Positions 8,542 to 18,258 are shown, numbered from the stretch's first letter. The stretch: 64,000 nucleotides of DNA from VXYL01 sp964348085 (GCA_964348085.1 CAYGBI010000004.1:22036-86035); one strand, 5' to 3'. A program made the numbers and translations. Notes: generated from the sequence alone by a model not told the origin.

Positions 8542-11500
8542 ATGGATACGCGATCGCTACGCTCCGACGTTCAGCAGAGCGAATGTTCCATGAAAGGAAG
8601 CGACGACAACCCGACGGCCGACCGTCTGTTCCTAATCGCGGAGGAGTTGGCGCGGGATTCTTCCCTCGTCCCCGACGCCGAGCGGGAGTTCGACCCGCCG
8701 TTGCGCGGCGTGCTCCCCGAGGCCGAGGCGCTGCGGCGCGCCGAGGCCCTCGATCACTTGGATATCGACTCCTACATAGAGGCCGTCATCACCGGCGCCG
8801 AGGATCCAAAGCGCGTGCCGGCCCCGGAGATCATCCGCCGACTCGGCCGGGTGACGAGCGAGAACAGCGACGGACCCTTCTATGCCGCGGTGGTGGCGAT
8901 GGACTTCGACGGCGAGGAGCGCAGCGTTGGCTTCATCGCCCAGAATCGCGCGGTGCGCAGCGGCGAGTGGATGCCGGAACACCACCTCAAGGCGGCGGAA
9001 AGCATCGTCGAGTTCGCCAATCGTTCGCTACCCATCGTCAGCTTGATGGATACGCCGGGGGCGGCCGGCGACGAGGTGGCCAATAAGAACAACCAGTCGC
9101 ACAGCATCTCTCGCTTGATCGCCGAAATGTCCAATACCGACGTGCCGAATCTCGGCGTCGTCTACGGCCTCGGCTATTCCGGCGGCGCGATCCCGCTGGC
9201 CGCCAGCAATCTCATTCTCGCCGTGCGCGATGGCGTGTTCAGCACCATCCAGCCGAAAGGTCTGGCGAGCATCGCCCGGCGCCTGAACCTGTCGTGGCAG
9301 CAGTGCGCGAAGCAGGTCGGGCTGTCGCCGTTCGAGCTCAAGCGGCAAGGCAACATCGACGCCATCATCGACTACGTTCCGGGCGAAGACGTGGCCAATC
9401 TGCGTCTGGCCATCGTCTCCGGCATCGTCCATGTAGAGGAGAGCACGAAGCGTTTCGTCGCCGCCAATCCCTACATCCTCGAGGACTATCGGCGCAGCTT
9501 GTTGCGCTATCTCGATCCTTCCGAACGGTTGCGGAAAGTGCAGGCGAGCGCGTCGCTGAAGCTCACCAAGAACCCCACCGAGTACCTCAACGTGTTCGGC
9601 GTCGCCTATCGCTATCTGCGCTACCTGCGGGTACGCCGGCGCATCAAAGCCACCACCACGCGCTCCTACGGTCGGCTTGCGGAACAGGAGATTCCCGCCG
9701 GCGAACTCGACGCCCGCACCGATCGCGAGCGCCGGGAGACGTTTCTCCGTTGGCTGCAGGATCCGGACAAGGTGATTTACGACGACACGTTGTCCCGGGC
9801 GTGGAAGACCTACGTCGAGCGCAAGCAAACCATCAACGACGCTAGGGGCCGCTTCGCCCAACTGATCTTCGGCGAACGCAGCAAGAACTTGGAGGCTGCC
9901 CGCGTCAACCTGATCGCCAGCGTCGGCATGTATCTGTACAACCGGTGGAAGAGCGACGCCGCCGGCAATTTTCAAGCCTTTCGGGCCTTCGCCGACAATG
10001 TCCAAGAGACGCGGTCGCTAATTCGCGTCGCCGAATTGTCGGCGCCTACGGCGCTCATCGGCGCCATTCAGAACGACGCCGCGTTGGGCCCGGTGTTGCG
10101 CGGCCGCTTCACGCACGAGGGTATGAAGCTCTTCGCCACATCCGGCGACCTGTCGGATGGTTATTTGCGCGAGCAGTTGGCCGCCGAACTGAACATGGCG
10201 ATCACCGAGGGTCCGCTTTGCGCCGAGGCGCGAATCGAAGACGCGCTGTCCGCGCCGGCGCGGGCATCCGTCAACGGGGAACGTTCGAGCATCGTCGCCA
10301 ACCGTTTGATTCTTGAAGATCGCTTCGGCGCCATGCTGGCGAAAACCGATGTCGAACGCGACCAGCGGGCGATGGCGGAAACGACCGTGGTGGATGTCGT
10401 GCTGCAAGAGGAACTGCGCGCCGACTTCGCCTTGGAGTGTGAGAACCTGCTGCTGTTCGATCATGTTTACGATCACATCGTCGCCAATCTGGATTCCATC
10501 GCCCAAGAGGCGGAATCCACGCAGGCGCTGTCGCGGCAATCCTTGGGACGGCTCATCGAGTCGGCCCTGACCGAGGCGGCGAAGAAGGTCGCCAACGGCG
10601 ATGCGGACGCGCTTGCGACGCGTTACCGGACGCAGTTTTTCGATTGGTACAAGCGCATGTCCAAGGCGCCGCGCTCGAACCGCTTTCTGCGCGATGTGGA
10701 GGAATGGAAGAAGAACGCCTCGGCGCATGTTTCAGACACGTTGTTCGTCGTCGTGACGTTCTTGTTCGAGAAGCTCTTGGGCGCCTATTTGCAGGCCGAG
10801 TGGGACCAGAAGCGTTACGGCGGTCGTATCGCGCCGCGCAATATCGGTCGCCGCAAGGACTTCTGGAACCGTCTCATTCAGGCGTATCGAGACCTGCGCA
10901 TTCGCGAGGTGTTGCAACGCCACAAACGTGCCGGCAACACCGGCTTTGGCGCATTCGTCGACGCGTTCTTCGACGATTTCGAGCAGCACGACGGCGATCT
11001 CATCAGCTCGGACCCGCACCGCTTCCCGGGTTTGCGCTTGTCCATCGAGCGGGCGCTGCAGAAAGGCGAGCCGCCGTGCGGCGTGATCACTGGAATCGGG
11101 CGGTTCAAGAACGGCGGCGATGGCCTGATGGTGGGCGCGGTGATCTCCAACACCGCGTTCAAGGCCGGCGCGTTCGATATGGCCAGCGCGGAGAAGTTCT
11201 GCAAGTTGCTGGTGGCCTGCGCGGAGCGCGATTTGCCGGTGGTGTGCTTTATCTCCTCGGGCGGCATGCAGACCATGGAAGGGGCGGGGGCGCTGTTTTC
11301 CATGGCCGCGGTGAACGACCGCATCACGCGCTTCGTGCGCGGGTTCGATTTGCCGGTGATCGCGTTCGGTTTCGGCGACTGCACCGGCGGCGCACAAGCG
11401 AGCTTCGTCACCCATCCCTTGGTGCATACCTGTTACTTCTCCGGTGCCAGCATTCCCTTCGCCGGGCAGATTGTCGTGTCGAGCTATCTGCCGTCCGATT

Positions 11501-13482
11501 CGCACCTTGCGAACTATCTGTCCGACGTGCCGGGCGCCATGGCCGCGCTGGTGAAACATCCGTTCCAACCCACGCTCGACGACGAGTTGCGCAGCATCGA
11601 CCCCGATATCCCGGTGCCCCGCGAGACCGTGCAGGATGTCGTCAATCGCGTCATGGCGGGCGCCGTCGGCGAACGGCCGGTCACCCAAGCGCCGCGTCCG
11701 CGGGTGAGCGAGGCGACGTTGTATCGGCCCATCCGCAAAATGCTCCTGCACGCGCGCGGATGTACGGCGGTGAAACTCGCGCGCGTGGCGCGCAGACACG
11801 GGGTCGATGTGGTGCTGGTGCAATCGGACCCGGATATGGAGTCCGTTGCCGCGGGAATGCTAGGCGAGTCCGACGCCTTGGTATGCATCGGCGGCAACAC
11901 GCCGGACGAGAGCTACTTGAACGCTCGTTCCGTGGTCCGTATCGCCGAACACGAGGGTGTCGATTCGCTGCATCCGGGCATCGGCTTCCTCTCCGAGAAC
12001 GCGCAATTCGCCGAATTGGTGCGCGCCCACGGCATCAACTTCGTCGGCCCGCCGGTGGCCAGCATGGAGACCATGGGCAACAAGTCCAACGCCATCGCCA
12101 CGGCGCTCAAGCACGACGTGCCGGTGGTGCCGGGCAGCCACGGCATTCTTACCGATGGCGACCGAGCCGCCGAGGCGGCGGCGAAGATCGGCTATCCGGT
12201 GCTCATCAAAGCCGTGCACGGGGGCGGCGGCAAAGGCATCGCGGTGGTCACCAAACCCGACGATTTTCACGAACTGTTCCATCGCGTTTCCGTGGAGGCG
12301 CTGAGCGCGTTTGGCAGCGGCGACATCTATTTGGAGCGCTTCGTCACCTCGTTGCGCCACATCGAAGTGCAGGTGCTGCGCGACCGCCACGGCAATACGC
12401 ATGTGCTGGGACTGCGCGACTGCAGCGTGCAACGCGACAAGCAGAAGGTGATCGAGGAGTCCGATTCCACGGCATTGCCGGTGGAACTCGAAAACGCCGT
12501 CCGCCAATACGCGGCGACGCTCGCCGTCGCGGTCGGCTACGTGGGGGCCGGCACCGTGGAGTTCATCTACGACTTGGCTGCCGACGAAGTGTATTTCATG
12601 GAGATGAACACGCGTCTGCAGGTGGAGCATCCGGTTACCGAAATGGTGACCGGCGTGGACATCGTCGGCGAGCAGTTGCGCATCGCCGCCGGCGAGAGCA
12701 TCCACGAACTGGTGGTTGACGACTACGGCCACGCGATGGAAGCGCGGGTCAACGCCGAGCGTCTGGTACGTTCCGCCAACGGCGAGTTGGTTTTCCAGCC
12801 GAGCCCGGGCGCGGTGCGCGAATGCGTGCTGCCGGAAGAGGACGGCATCGAAGTCATCTCGGCCGTGGCCGAAGGCGGGCTCGTGTCTCCCTATTACGAC
12901 AGCATGGTGGCGCAGATCATCGCCCACGGCCCCGACCGGAGGACCGCGGCCGCCAAACTGGCCGACTATCTGGATCGCGTTCGCATTCGCGGCATCGCCA
13001 CCAATCTCGCGTTGCTCAAGCGCGTGCTGCGCGACGAGGTGTTTCTGCGTGGCGACTACGACACGGGCTACCTGCCGGAGTTTCTAACGCGCGTCGATCA
13101 CGCCGCGCTGCTCGCGGAAATCAAAGACGCCGCCGGAGACAGCGACGGCGGCATCGGCGTGGAAGCGATCGCCATCGAGGGTAGCGACGAACTGAAAGTG
13201 CTGGCACCGTCTACGGGCATCCTCTATCTCACTCCTTCGCCGACGGAAGCGCCGTTCGTGGCGGTCGGCGAGCGGGTGGCGACATCCGCGACGCTGTGCC
13301 AACTCGAAGCCTTCAAGGTGTTCACGCCGATCCGCTTGGCGGACTTCAATTCGCCGCGCCAAACCGCCCTGTACGATCCCGCGCTCGCTTTCGAAGTCAC
13401 CCGCGTCAACGTGGCGAGCGGGGCGCAGGTGAGCGCCGGGGACTTGCTGTTCGTCGTGCGGCCGGTAACGGCGTCGCCGTAA
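8542..13482 (+). CDS. Single-chain acyl-CoA carboxylase (CT-alpha, CT-beta, biotin carboxylase, BCCP)
   Basis: A 1646-residue protein carrying all acetyl/acyl-CoA carboxylase functions. An AccA-like half-domain ('LMDTPGAAGDE', 'GLGYSGGAIPLAASN') lies around residues 120-290; a long unassigned helical part follows (about 330-840). An AccD-like half ('ISSGGMQTMEGAGAL', 'FAGQIVVSS') is at about 845-1020 and an ATP-grasp biotin carboxylase ('HPGIGFLSENAQFAE', 'HGGGGKGIAVV', 'EMNTRLQVEHPVTE') at about 1064-1510. A biotinyl/lipoyl domain ends the chain, with the lysine at about 1592 in 'LEAFKVF' instead of the usual EAMKM. It should make malonyl-CoA or another carboxyacyl-CoA. The order differs from eukaryotic ACC (BC-BCCP-CTbeta-CTalpha). 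An alternative ATG is at 8590. The AccD-like half shows no zinc-finger cysteines. Confidence 0.88.
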   Translation: MDTRSLRSDVQQSECSMKGSDDNPTADRLFLIAEELARDSSLVPDAEREFDPPLRGVLPEAEALRRAEALDHLDIDSYIEAVITGAEDPKRVPAPEIIRRLGRVTSENSDGPFYAAVVAMDFDGEERSVGFIAQNRAVRSGEWMPEHHLKAAESIVEFANRSLPIVSLMDTPGAAGDEVANKNNQSHSISRLIAEMSNTDVPNLGVVYGLGYSGGAIPLAASNLILAVRDGVFSTIQPKGLASIARRLNLSWQQCAKQVGLSPFELKRQGNIDAIIDYVPGEDVANLRLAIVSGIVHVEESTKRFVAANPYILEDYRRSLLRYLDPSERLRKVQASASLKLTKNPTEYLNVFGVAYRYLRYLRVRRRIKATTTRSYGRLAEQEIPAGELDARTDRERRETFLRWLQDPDKVIYDDTLSRAWKTYVERKQTINDARGRFAQLIFGERSKNLEAARVNLIASVGMYLYNRWKSDAAGNFQAFRAFADNVQETRSLIRVAELSAPTALIGAIQNDAALGPVLRGRFTHEGMKLFATSGDLSDGYLREQLAAELNMAITEGPLCAEARIEDALSAPARASVNGERSSIVANRLILEDRFGAMLAKTDVERDQRAMAETTVVDVVLQEELRADFALECENLLLFDHVYDHIVANLDSIAQEAESTQALSRQSLGRLIESALTEAAKKVANGDADALATRYRTQFFDWYKRMSKAPRSNRFLRDVEEWKKNASAHVSDTLFVVVTFLFEKLLGAYLQAEWDQKRYGGRIAPRNIGRRKDFWNRLIQAYRDLRIREVLQRHKRAGNTGFGAFVDAFFDDFEQHDGDLISSDPHRFPGLRLSIERALQKGEPPCGVITGIGRFKNGGDGLMVGAVISNTAFKAGAFDMASAEKFCKLLVACAERDLPVVCFISSGGMQTMEGAGALFSMAAVNDRITRFVRGFDLPVIAFGFGDCTGGAQASFVTHPLVHTCYFSGASIPFAGQIVVSSYLPSDSHLANYLSDVPGAMAALVKHPFQPTLDDELRSIDPDIPVPRETVQDVVNRVMAGAVGERPVTQAPRPRVSEATLYRPIRKMLLHARGCTAVKLARVARRHGVDVVLVQSDPDMESVAAGMLGESDALVCIGGNTPDESYLNARSVVRIAEHEGVDSLHPGIGFLSENAQFAELVRAHGINFVGPPVASMETMGNKSNAIATALKHDVPVVPGSHGILTDGDRAAEAAAKIGYPVLIKAVHGGGGKGIAVVTKPDDFHELFHRVSVEALSAFGSGDIYLERFVTSLRHIEVQVLRDRHGNTHVLGLRDCSVQRDKQKVIEESDSTALPVELENAVRQYAATLAVAVGYVGAGTVEFIYDLAADEVYFMEMNTRLQVEHPVTEMVTGVDIVGEQLRIAAGESIHELVVDDYGHAMEARVNAERLVRSANGELVFQPSPGAVRECVLPEEDGIEVISAVAEGGLVSPYYDSMVAQIIAHGPDRRTAAAKLADYLDRVRIRGIATNLALLKRVLRDEVFLRGDYDTGYLPEFLTRVDHAALLAEIKDAAGDSDGGIGVEAIAIEGSDELKVLAPSTGILYLTPSPTEAPFVAVGERVATSATLCQLEAFKVFTPIRLADFNSPRQTALYDPALAFEVTRVNVASGAQVSAGDLLFVVRPVTASP

Positions 13483-13485
13483 CCG

Positions 13486-14589
13486 TCACTGCAACGCCGC
13501 GATCACGCGATCGACAATGCCGTTCGGGTCTCCCGCCCAGCGGGTGACGACGATCAAGTCGTGCTCCGGTACGACGCACACCAGATTGCCGCCGGCGCCG
13601 AGCGCCGCGAACGCCTTCTCGGAGGCGCGTGGCCAAAACCCTCGTCGCCGGTTCAACCACCACAGGAAGCCGTAGCGGTGGTTGACTGGGCAGGGGGTGA
13701 GCGCGTTGTCGATCCAACTTTCGGAGAGAATGCGTCGGTCGGCCCACGCGCCGCGAGCCAGCATGAGCAGGGCGTAGCGGGCGTGATCCAAGGTGTTGAT
13801 CCACAATCCGCCACCCCAGTGGGCGCCGCCGGGTACCGACGGCATCGCTTGGCCGTCGATCACTACGGTGGCGTTCTCGTAGGCGTGCCACTGCCAGCCG
13901 GAATCCGCGCCGATCGGGGCCATGATTTCTCGGCGTAGGACGCTTGCCAGCGGTTCGCGCCAAATGTGCAAAGCGGCGAGGGCGAGGGCGTTGACGCGAA
14001 CGTCGTTGTATTCCCAGAACGTGCCCGGCGCTTGCAGCGGCCGCGGCTCGCCTTTTCTGCCTTGCGCCGCGGCTTGATTGACGCTGCGATTGTGGTCCAC
14101 GGTGTCCGGGATGCCGAACAGCGTGCCGGACCACTCGCTGGTCTGCTGCAGCAGGTGTCGCCAAGTCACTGCTCCGTTTTGGTCGCTCGCGAACCAATCG
14201 CCTTCGGTGTAGGCCGCGACCGGATCGTCGACGCTGTCGATCAGGCCACGGTCGAGCGCCAAGCCGATGCAGGCGGCTAGGTAGCTCTTGGTGGCGCTGA
14301 AGGTCATGTCCACGCGGTTCGGCGTACCCCACTCCGCCGCGACTACGCCGTTTCGGACCACTACGCCGGTCGCGCCGCCCCGCGGCTTGGTCGGGCCGAT
14401 GGGTTGGTTGAAGGGAGGCGGGTCGTCTCGCGCGACCATGCGGCCCACGTCTCGTGGCCAATCGATCTCCGAGGTGCTCGCGTAATTGATGGCGCGGGCT
14501 AGTGCGTTGGCGTCGAAACCGAGCGCGGCCGGGGCGGCGCGCCGCCAACCTCCGTCCGCCTCGCTCGGCGGAAACTCAAGCGTGCCCAA
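13486..14589 (-). CDS. Serine hydrolase of the beta-lactamase / penicillin-binding fold
   Basis: A 367-residue class C beta-lactamase-fold hydrolase. The SxxK nucleophile motif is 'SATK' near residue 98, a Tyr-containing motif is 'EYNDVRVN' near 194, and 'LGAGGN' near the C-terminus is in the place of the KTG triad. No signal peptide is visible, so a cytoplasmic esterase or amidase is more likely than an antibiotic-resistance enzyme. The start is a TTG preceded by GAGGGG six bases upstream; no ATG is better placed. It converges on the carboxylase with only three bases between the stops. Confidence 0.8.
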   Translation of the reverse strand: MGTLEFPPSEADGGWRRAAPAALGFDANALARAINYASTSEIDWPRDVGRMVARDDPPPFNQPIGPTKPRGGATGVVVRNGVVAAEWGTPNRVDMTFSATKSYLAACIGLALDRGLIDSVDDPVAAYTEGDWFASDQNGAVTWRHLLQQTSEWSGTLFGIPDTVDHNRSVNQAAAQGRKGEPRPLQAPGTFWEYNDVRVNALALAALHIWREPLASVLRREIMAPIGADSGWQWHAYENATVVIDGQAMPSVPGGAHWGGGLWINTLDHARYALLMLARGAWADRRILSESWIDNALTPCPVNHRYGFLWWLNRRRGFWPRASEKAFAALGAGGNLVCVVPEHDLIVVTRWAGDPNGIVDRVIAALQ

Positions 14590-14670
14590 GGCGAACCCCT
14601 CGTTGGTCGGTCGATGCGGTGGTCGCGGTCATAGGCTTTATCATAGCGCCCGAGCAACGACGGGGCCGAC

Positions 14671-15303
14671 ATGACCGTTATCGTCGACTACGACGCCGGC
14701 AACTTGATGAGCGTGAAGCGAGCTTGCGCCGAAGTGGGCTTGCGCGCCGAAATCTCCAACGACCCGGCGCGGGTTCGTTCGGCGGAGCGCATCATCTTCC
14801 CTGGCGTCGGCGCGGCAGGCAGCGCGATGCGCAGTCTGACGGCGAGTGGCGTGGGCCCGGCTTTGGTGGATGCCTTTCACGCCGGCACGCCCATTCTCGG
14901 CATCTGCTTGGGCTTGCAGATCTCCTTGTATCACTCGGAGGAGAACGATACGGAGACGTTGGGGCTCGTGGCCGGGGAAGTGCGCCGGTTCCGGCCGGTC
15001 GACCCCGAACTGAAGGTGCCGCATATGGGCTGGAACGCCGTGCGCGTCGTGCGGTCGCACCCCGTGTTGGCGGATATCGAAGCAGGCGACGAGTTCTATT
15101 TCGTCCACGCTTATCGCCCGGTGCCGGCGAACGTGAACGCGGTGCTGGCGGAGTCCGTCTATGGCGTCCCGTTCTGTTCGGCGCTGGGGCGTGCGAACTT
15201 CGTGGCCACGCAATTTCACCCGGAAAAGAGCGGCCGGGTGGGGCTGCGATTGCTGGAACGATTCGCGGCTTGGGATGGCTTCGCCCGCACGGTGGAACGT
15301 TGA
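14671..15303 (+). CDS. hisH: Imidazole glycerol phosphate synthase glutaminase subunit HisH
   Basis: A 210-residue class I glutamine amidotransferase that supplies ammonia to HisF in histidine synthesis. It shows the N-terminal 'VDYDAGNLMSVKRA', the oxyanion 'FPGVGAAGSAM', the nucleophile Cys in 'GICLGLQ' and the His-x-Glu pair in 'TQFHPEKSG'. Length is normal. Its TGA overlaps the hisF ATG by one base (TGATG). Only hisH and hisF are here; the other his genes are not in the window. Confidence 0.92.
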   Translation: MTVIVDYDAGNLMSVKRACAEVGLRAEISNDPARVRSAERIIFPGVGAAGSAMRSLTASGVGPALVDAFHAGTPILGICLGLQISLYHSEENDTETLGLVAGEVRRFRPVDPELKVPHMGWNAVRVVRSHPVLADIEAGDEFYFVHAYRPVPANVNAVLAESVYGVPFCSALGRANFVATQFHPEKSGRVGLRLLERFAAWDGFARTVER

Positions 15304-16082
15304 TGCTCAGCAAGCGCGTCATCGCCTGCTTGGACGTGCGCGACGGCCGTCTGGCCAAGAGCGTGAAGTTCGTCGACACCCGGGACATCGGCGACCCCGT
15401 GGCCAAGGCGCAGGAATACTACTTGGACGGCCTAGACGAATTGGTGTTCTACGACATCACCGCGTCGAGCGATCGGCGCAAGATCATCTTGGATGTCGTG
15501 GAGGCGGTCGCCGAAAAGGTGTTCATCCCCTTGTCCGTGGGCGGCGGCGTCGCTTCGGTGGCCGACGCGACGGATTTGCGCTTGGCCGGCGCCGAGAAAG
15601 TGAACGTCAACTCCGCCGCTGTGCGCCGACCGGCGTTGATCGGCGAGTGCGCCGACGCGATCGGCGGCCAGAACGTCGTGTTGTCCATGGACATTCGCCG
15701 TGTGTCCGTGACCGAGGCCACCCCATCCGGCTACGAAATCGTCATCGACGGCGGGCGCCGGCCGATGGGAATGGACGCGCTGGCGTGGGCGCGGGAAGGG
15801 GTGCGGCTCGGCGCCGGCGAACTCGTCGTCAACGCGATCGATGCGGACGGCACCCGAGACGGTTACGAACTGGCGTTGACGCGCACCATCAGCGAAGCCG
15901 TGCGCATTCCGGTGATCGCCTCCGGCGGCGCCGGCGAACCTGCGCACCTTTACGACGTGTTGACCGCCGGCAAGGCGGACGCGGCGCTGGTCGCTTCCGT
16001 CGTGCATTACGGGGACTACACGGTCTCCGGTTTGAAGCGCTACCTGCATGAGCGCGGCGTCAAGGTGCGCATGTCTTGGTGA
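15303..16082 (+). CDS. hisF: Imidazole glycerol phosphate synthase cyclase subunit HisF
   Basis: A 259-residue (beta-alpha)8 barrel that forms imidazole glycerol phosphate and AICAR from PRFAR and ammonia. Both catalytic aspartates are present, in 'ACLDVRDG' near residue 11 and 'LSMDIRR' near 130, and the phosphate-binding glycines are in 'SVGGGVAS' and 'IASGGAGEP'. It starts on the last base of the hisH stop and ends ten bases before the quinone oxidoreductase. Some residues differ from textbook HisF ('GRLAKSVKF' for GRVVKGVNF), but nothing essential is lost. Confidence 0.92.
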   Translation: MLSKRVIACLDVRDGRLAKSVKFVDTRDIGDPVAKAQEYYLDGLDELVFYDITASSDRRKIILDVVEAVAEKVFIPLSVGGGVASVADATDLRLAGAEKVNVNSAAVRRPALIGECADAIGGQNVVLSMDIRRVSVTEATPSGYEIVIDGGRRPMGMDALAWAREGVRLGAGELVVNAIDADGTRDGYELALTRTISEAVRIPVIASGGAGEPAHLYDVLTAGKADAALVASVVHYGDYTVSGLKRYLHERGVKVRMSW

Positions 16083-16092
16083 GGGATAGAAG

Positions 16093-17091
16093 ATGAAAGC
16101 GATTCTGGTGAACGGCGACGACTTGGTTTGGGGGGAAACGGAAGAGCCCGCCTTGGGTGCTGGCCAAGTGCGAATCGAAAATCACGCGAGCGCGGTGAAT
16201 CGAGCCGACCTCGCGCAACGTACTGGCGGCTATCCCCCGCCTCCCGGCGCGAGTGCCATCTTGGGCTTGGAGTGCGCGGGCATCGTGACCGACGTCGGCG
16301 ATGGTGTCGCTCGCGTCAAGCCCGGCGACGCGGTTTGCGCGTTGCTCGCTGGCGGCGGCTACGCGGAGACCGTGGTCGTGCCGGCTGGACAGGTGCTGCG
16401 CCTGCCCAAGGGGTTGTCGTTCGCGCAAGCCGCCGCGCTGCCCGAGGTATTCGCCACCGCCTATCTCAACCTGTACATGGAGGCGAAGCTGGCGAAGGGC
16501 GAGCGCGTGGTGCTCCACGCCGGCGCAAGCGGCGTCGGCACCGCCGCCATTCAGATGTGCAAGGCGTTCGGCAATCCCACCTTCGTCACCGCCGGCTCGG
16601 CGACGAAAATCGAACGCTGCGTGGCGCTGGGCGCGGATGCCGGTTTCGACCGCCACGACGGGTCGTTCGCGCCGGCGCTCAGGGAGTGGTCGAACGGCGA
16701 GGGCGCGGACGTCATTCTCGATCCCGTAGGCGCCGCCTATCTCGAGGACAACCTCAAGAGCCTCGCCGTGGACGGGCGCTTGGTCGTCATCGGCCTCATG
16801 GGCGGCGCGACCGCGAACCTGCCCCTCGCCCGCATGATGATGAGGCGACTGCGCATCATCGGCTCGACGTTGCGCGCGCGCAGCATCGCCGCCAAGGCGA
16901 CGGTGATGGATGCCTTGCGGGAGCGCGTTTGGCCGCTGCTGGAAAGCGGCTCGATCGAACCCGTTATCGAGCGTGTGGTGCCGGTTGCGGAGGCGGCGAG
17001 TGCGCATGCCTTGCTCGCGAGTGACCGTACCTTCGGCAAGGTGGTGCTCCAAGTGCGGGATGAGGAAGGTCGGTTGGCAGGTGGCGAATAG
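16093..17091 (+). CDS. Zinc-free quinone oxidoreductase (PIG3-type, MDR superfamily)
   Basis: A 332-residue medium-chain reductase that should reduce quinones with NADPH. It has the GroES-like N-terminal domain ('NHASAVNRADLAQRTGGYPPP', 'LGLECAGIV') and a Rossmann domain with 'HAGASGVGTAAIQMCKAFG'. The absence of the Zn-binding Cys/His set places it in the zinc-free QOR/PIG3 group. It follows hisF with a GAGGGA ribosome-binding site and probably belongs to the same transcript, as a stress-type passenger gene. Confidence 0.88.
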   Translation: MKAILVNGDDLVWGETEEPALGAGQVRIENHASAVNRADLAQRTGGYPPPPGASAILGLECAGIVTDVGDGVARVKPGDAVCALLAGGGYAETVVVPAGQVLRLPKGLSFAQAAALPEVFATAYLNLYMEAKLAKGERVVLHAGASGVGTAAIQMCKAFGNPTFVTAGSATKIERCVALGADAGFDRHDGSFAPALREWSNGEGADVILDPVGAAYLEDNLKSLAVDGRLVVIGLMGGATANLPLARMMMRRLRIIGSTLRARSIAAKATVMDALRERVWPLLESGSIEPVIERVVPVAEAASAHALLASDRTFGKVVLQVRDEEGRLAGGE

Positions 17092-17097
17092 CGGCGC

Positions 17098-17223
17098 TTA
17101 GGCGCGTGGCTTGGCGGCCTGTCCACTGTCGCCGCCGCTCGTCTCTTCGGAGCCAATGACGCTGCTACTGCTAGCCTGGCGGTCGCTAGTCGAAGCTGCG
17201 CCGTCGCATTCGATGACCGCCAT
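17098..17223 (-). CDS. Possible small Ser/Gly/Ala-rich peptide downstream of prs
   Basis: An open frame of 41 codons starts four bases after the prs stop and fills the gap to the convergent quinone oxidoreductase. The product would be rich in Ser, Gly and Ala with an acidic middle and a basic end (KPRA). I recognise no family and it may be chance. There is no strong ribosome-binding site beyond possible coupling to prs. Confidence 0.15.
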   Translation of the reverse strand: MAVIECDGAASTSDRQASSSSVIGSEETSGGDSGQAAKPRA

Positions 17224-17227
17224 TAGA

Positions 17228-18235
17228 CTAACTCCCTGATCCAACTTGCGGATTGACGTCCGCCTGCGGAATCCCCGTCAAAGCCGACGCCGACAGCTCG
17301 AACAGAGCGCCGACGCTTTCTCCCGTGTGGATGCGTCGAATCGCTTGCGCTATCAGCGGCGCGACGGAGAGCACGGTCATTTTCTTCAAGCGTTTCTCCT
17401 TCGGCACGTCCACGGTATTGGTGACGGTGAGCGAGGCGATCTCGGATTCGCGCAGTCTCGACATCGCGTCGCCTACTAGCACGCCGTGGGTGGCCCCGGC
17501 GTGTACGCTCTTGGCGCCCGCTTTCGCCAGTGTGCGCATGGTCTCCACCAGCGTGCCGCCGGTGGCGATTTCGTCCTCGAACACCACGGCGTCTTTGCCG
17601 ACGACGTCGCCGACGACGTGACCTTGGCGAACTTCGGTGTCGCTGACGCGGCGTTTGTCGATGATCGCCAGCGGCACGCCGAGTTTGGTCGCGAACTTGC
17701 CGGCGCGTTTGGTGCCGCCGGCGTCGGTGGCGACCACCACGGTGTTGCGCTTGTCGCAGGTGCGCTCGATGTGCGCCGCGATTATGGGGATGGCGGTCAG
17801 GTGGTCTACCGGAATGCTGAAGAAGCCGTGAACCTGCTCGGCGTGCAAGTCCATGGTGAGCACCCGTTGCGCGCCGGAAGTTTTCAGCAGGTCGGCGATC
17901 AGGCGGCCGGCGATGGAAATGCGCGGCGCGTCTTTCTTGTCCGACCTCGCATACGAGAAGTAGGGGATGACCGCGGTGATGCGCCGGGCGGACGCGCTGC
18001 GCAAGGCGTCCAAGGTAATTAACAATTCGAGAATCCGATCGCTCGCGGGCTCGGTGAACGCCTGCACGACGAAGACATCGCGCTCGCGCACGTTTTCATC
18101 GATCTGCACGGAAAGGTTGTCGTTGGAGAACCGCGAGATGGTCAGGCCGCTGCGTTTGATGCCCAGATGGGCGCAGATTTCGTCCGCGAGGCCCGGATTG
18201 GAGCGGCCCGCGAACACCCGCAATTCATCGTTCAT
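17228..18235 (-). CDS. prs: Ribose-phosphate pyrophosphokinase
   Basis: Makes PRPP from ribose 5-phosphate and ATP for nucleotide, histidine and tryptophan synthesis. The 335-residue chain has the N-terminal 'RVFAGRSNPGLADEICAHLG' region, 'RDVFVVQAFTEPASDRILELLI', the flexible loop 'YFSYARSDKKDAPRISI' and the PRPP-binding 'VVFEDEIATGGTLVETM'. It is slightly longer than usual owing to a C-terminal tail ending in GSGS. Just upstream on the same strand is valS. Confidence 0.95.
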   Translation of the reverse strand: MNDELRVFAGRSNPGLADEICAHLGIKRSGLTISRFSNDNLSVQIDENVRERDVFVVQAFTEPASDRILELLITLDALRSASARRITAVIPYFSYARSDKKDAPRISIAGRLIADLLKTSGAQRVLTMDLHAEQVHGFFSIPVDHLTAIPIIAAHIERTCDKRNTVVVATDAGGTKRAGKFATKLGVPLAIIDKRRVSDTEVRQGHVVGDVVGKDAVVFEDEIATGGTLVETMRTLAKAGAKSVHAGATHGVLVGDAMSRLRESEIASLTVTNTVDVPKEKRLKKMTVLSVAPLIAQAIRRIHTGESVGALFELSASALTGIPQADVNPQVGSGS

Positions 18236-18258
18236 CCGTAGCTCCCCGTTCGCGTCCT

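Noticed and set aside
13486..14589. Antibiotic-resistance beta-lactamase
   Set aside because: No signal peptide and no true KTG motif; the protein fits the broad class C-fold esterase/hydrolase group.
14671..16082. HisH/HisF as a sugar amidotransferase pair (as in some O-antigen clusters)
   Set aside because: All catalytic residues of histidine-pathway enzymes are kept and no sugar-nucleotide genes adjoin; the plain his assignment is simpler.
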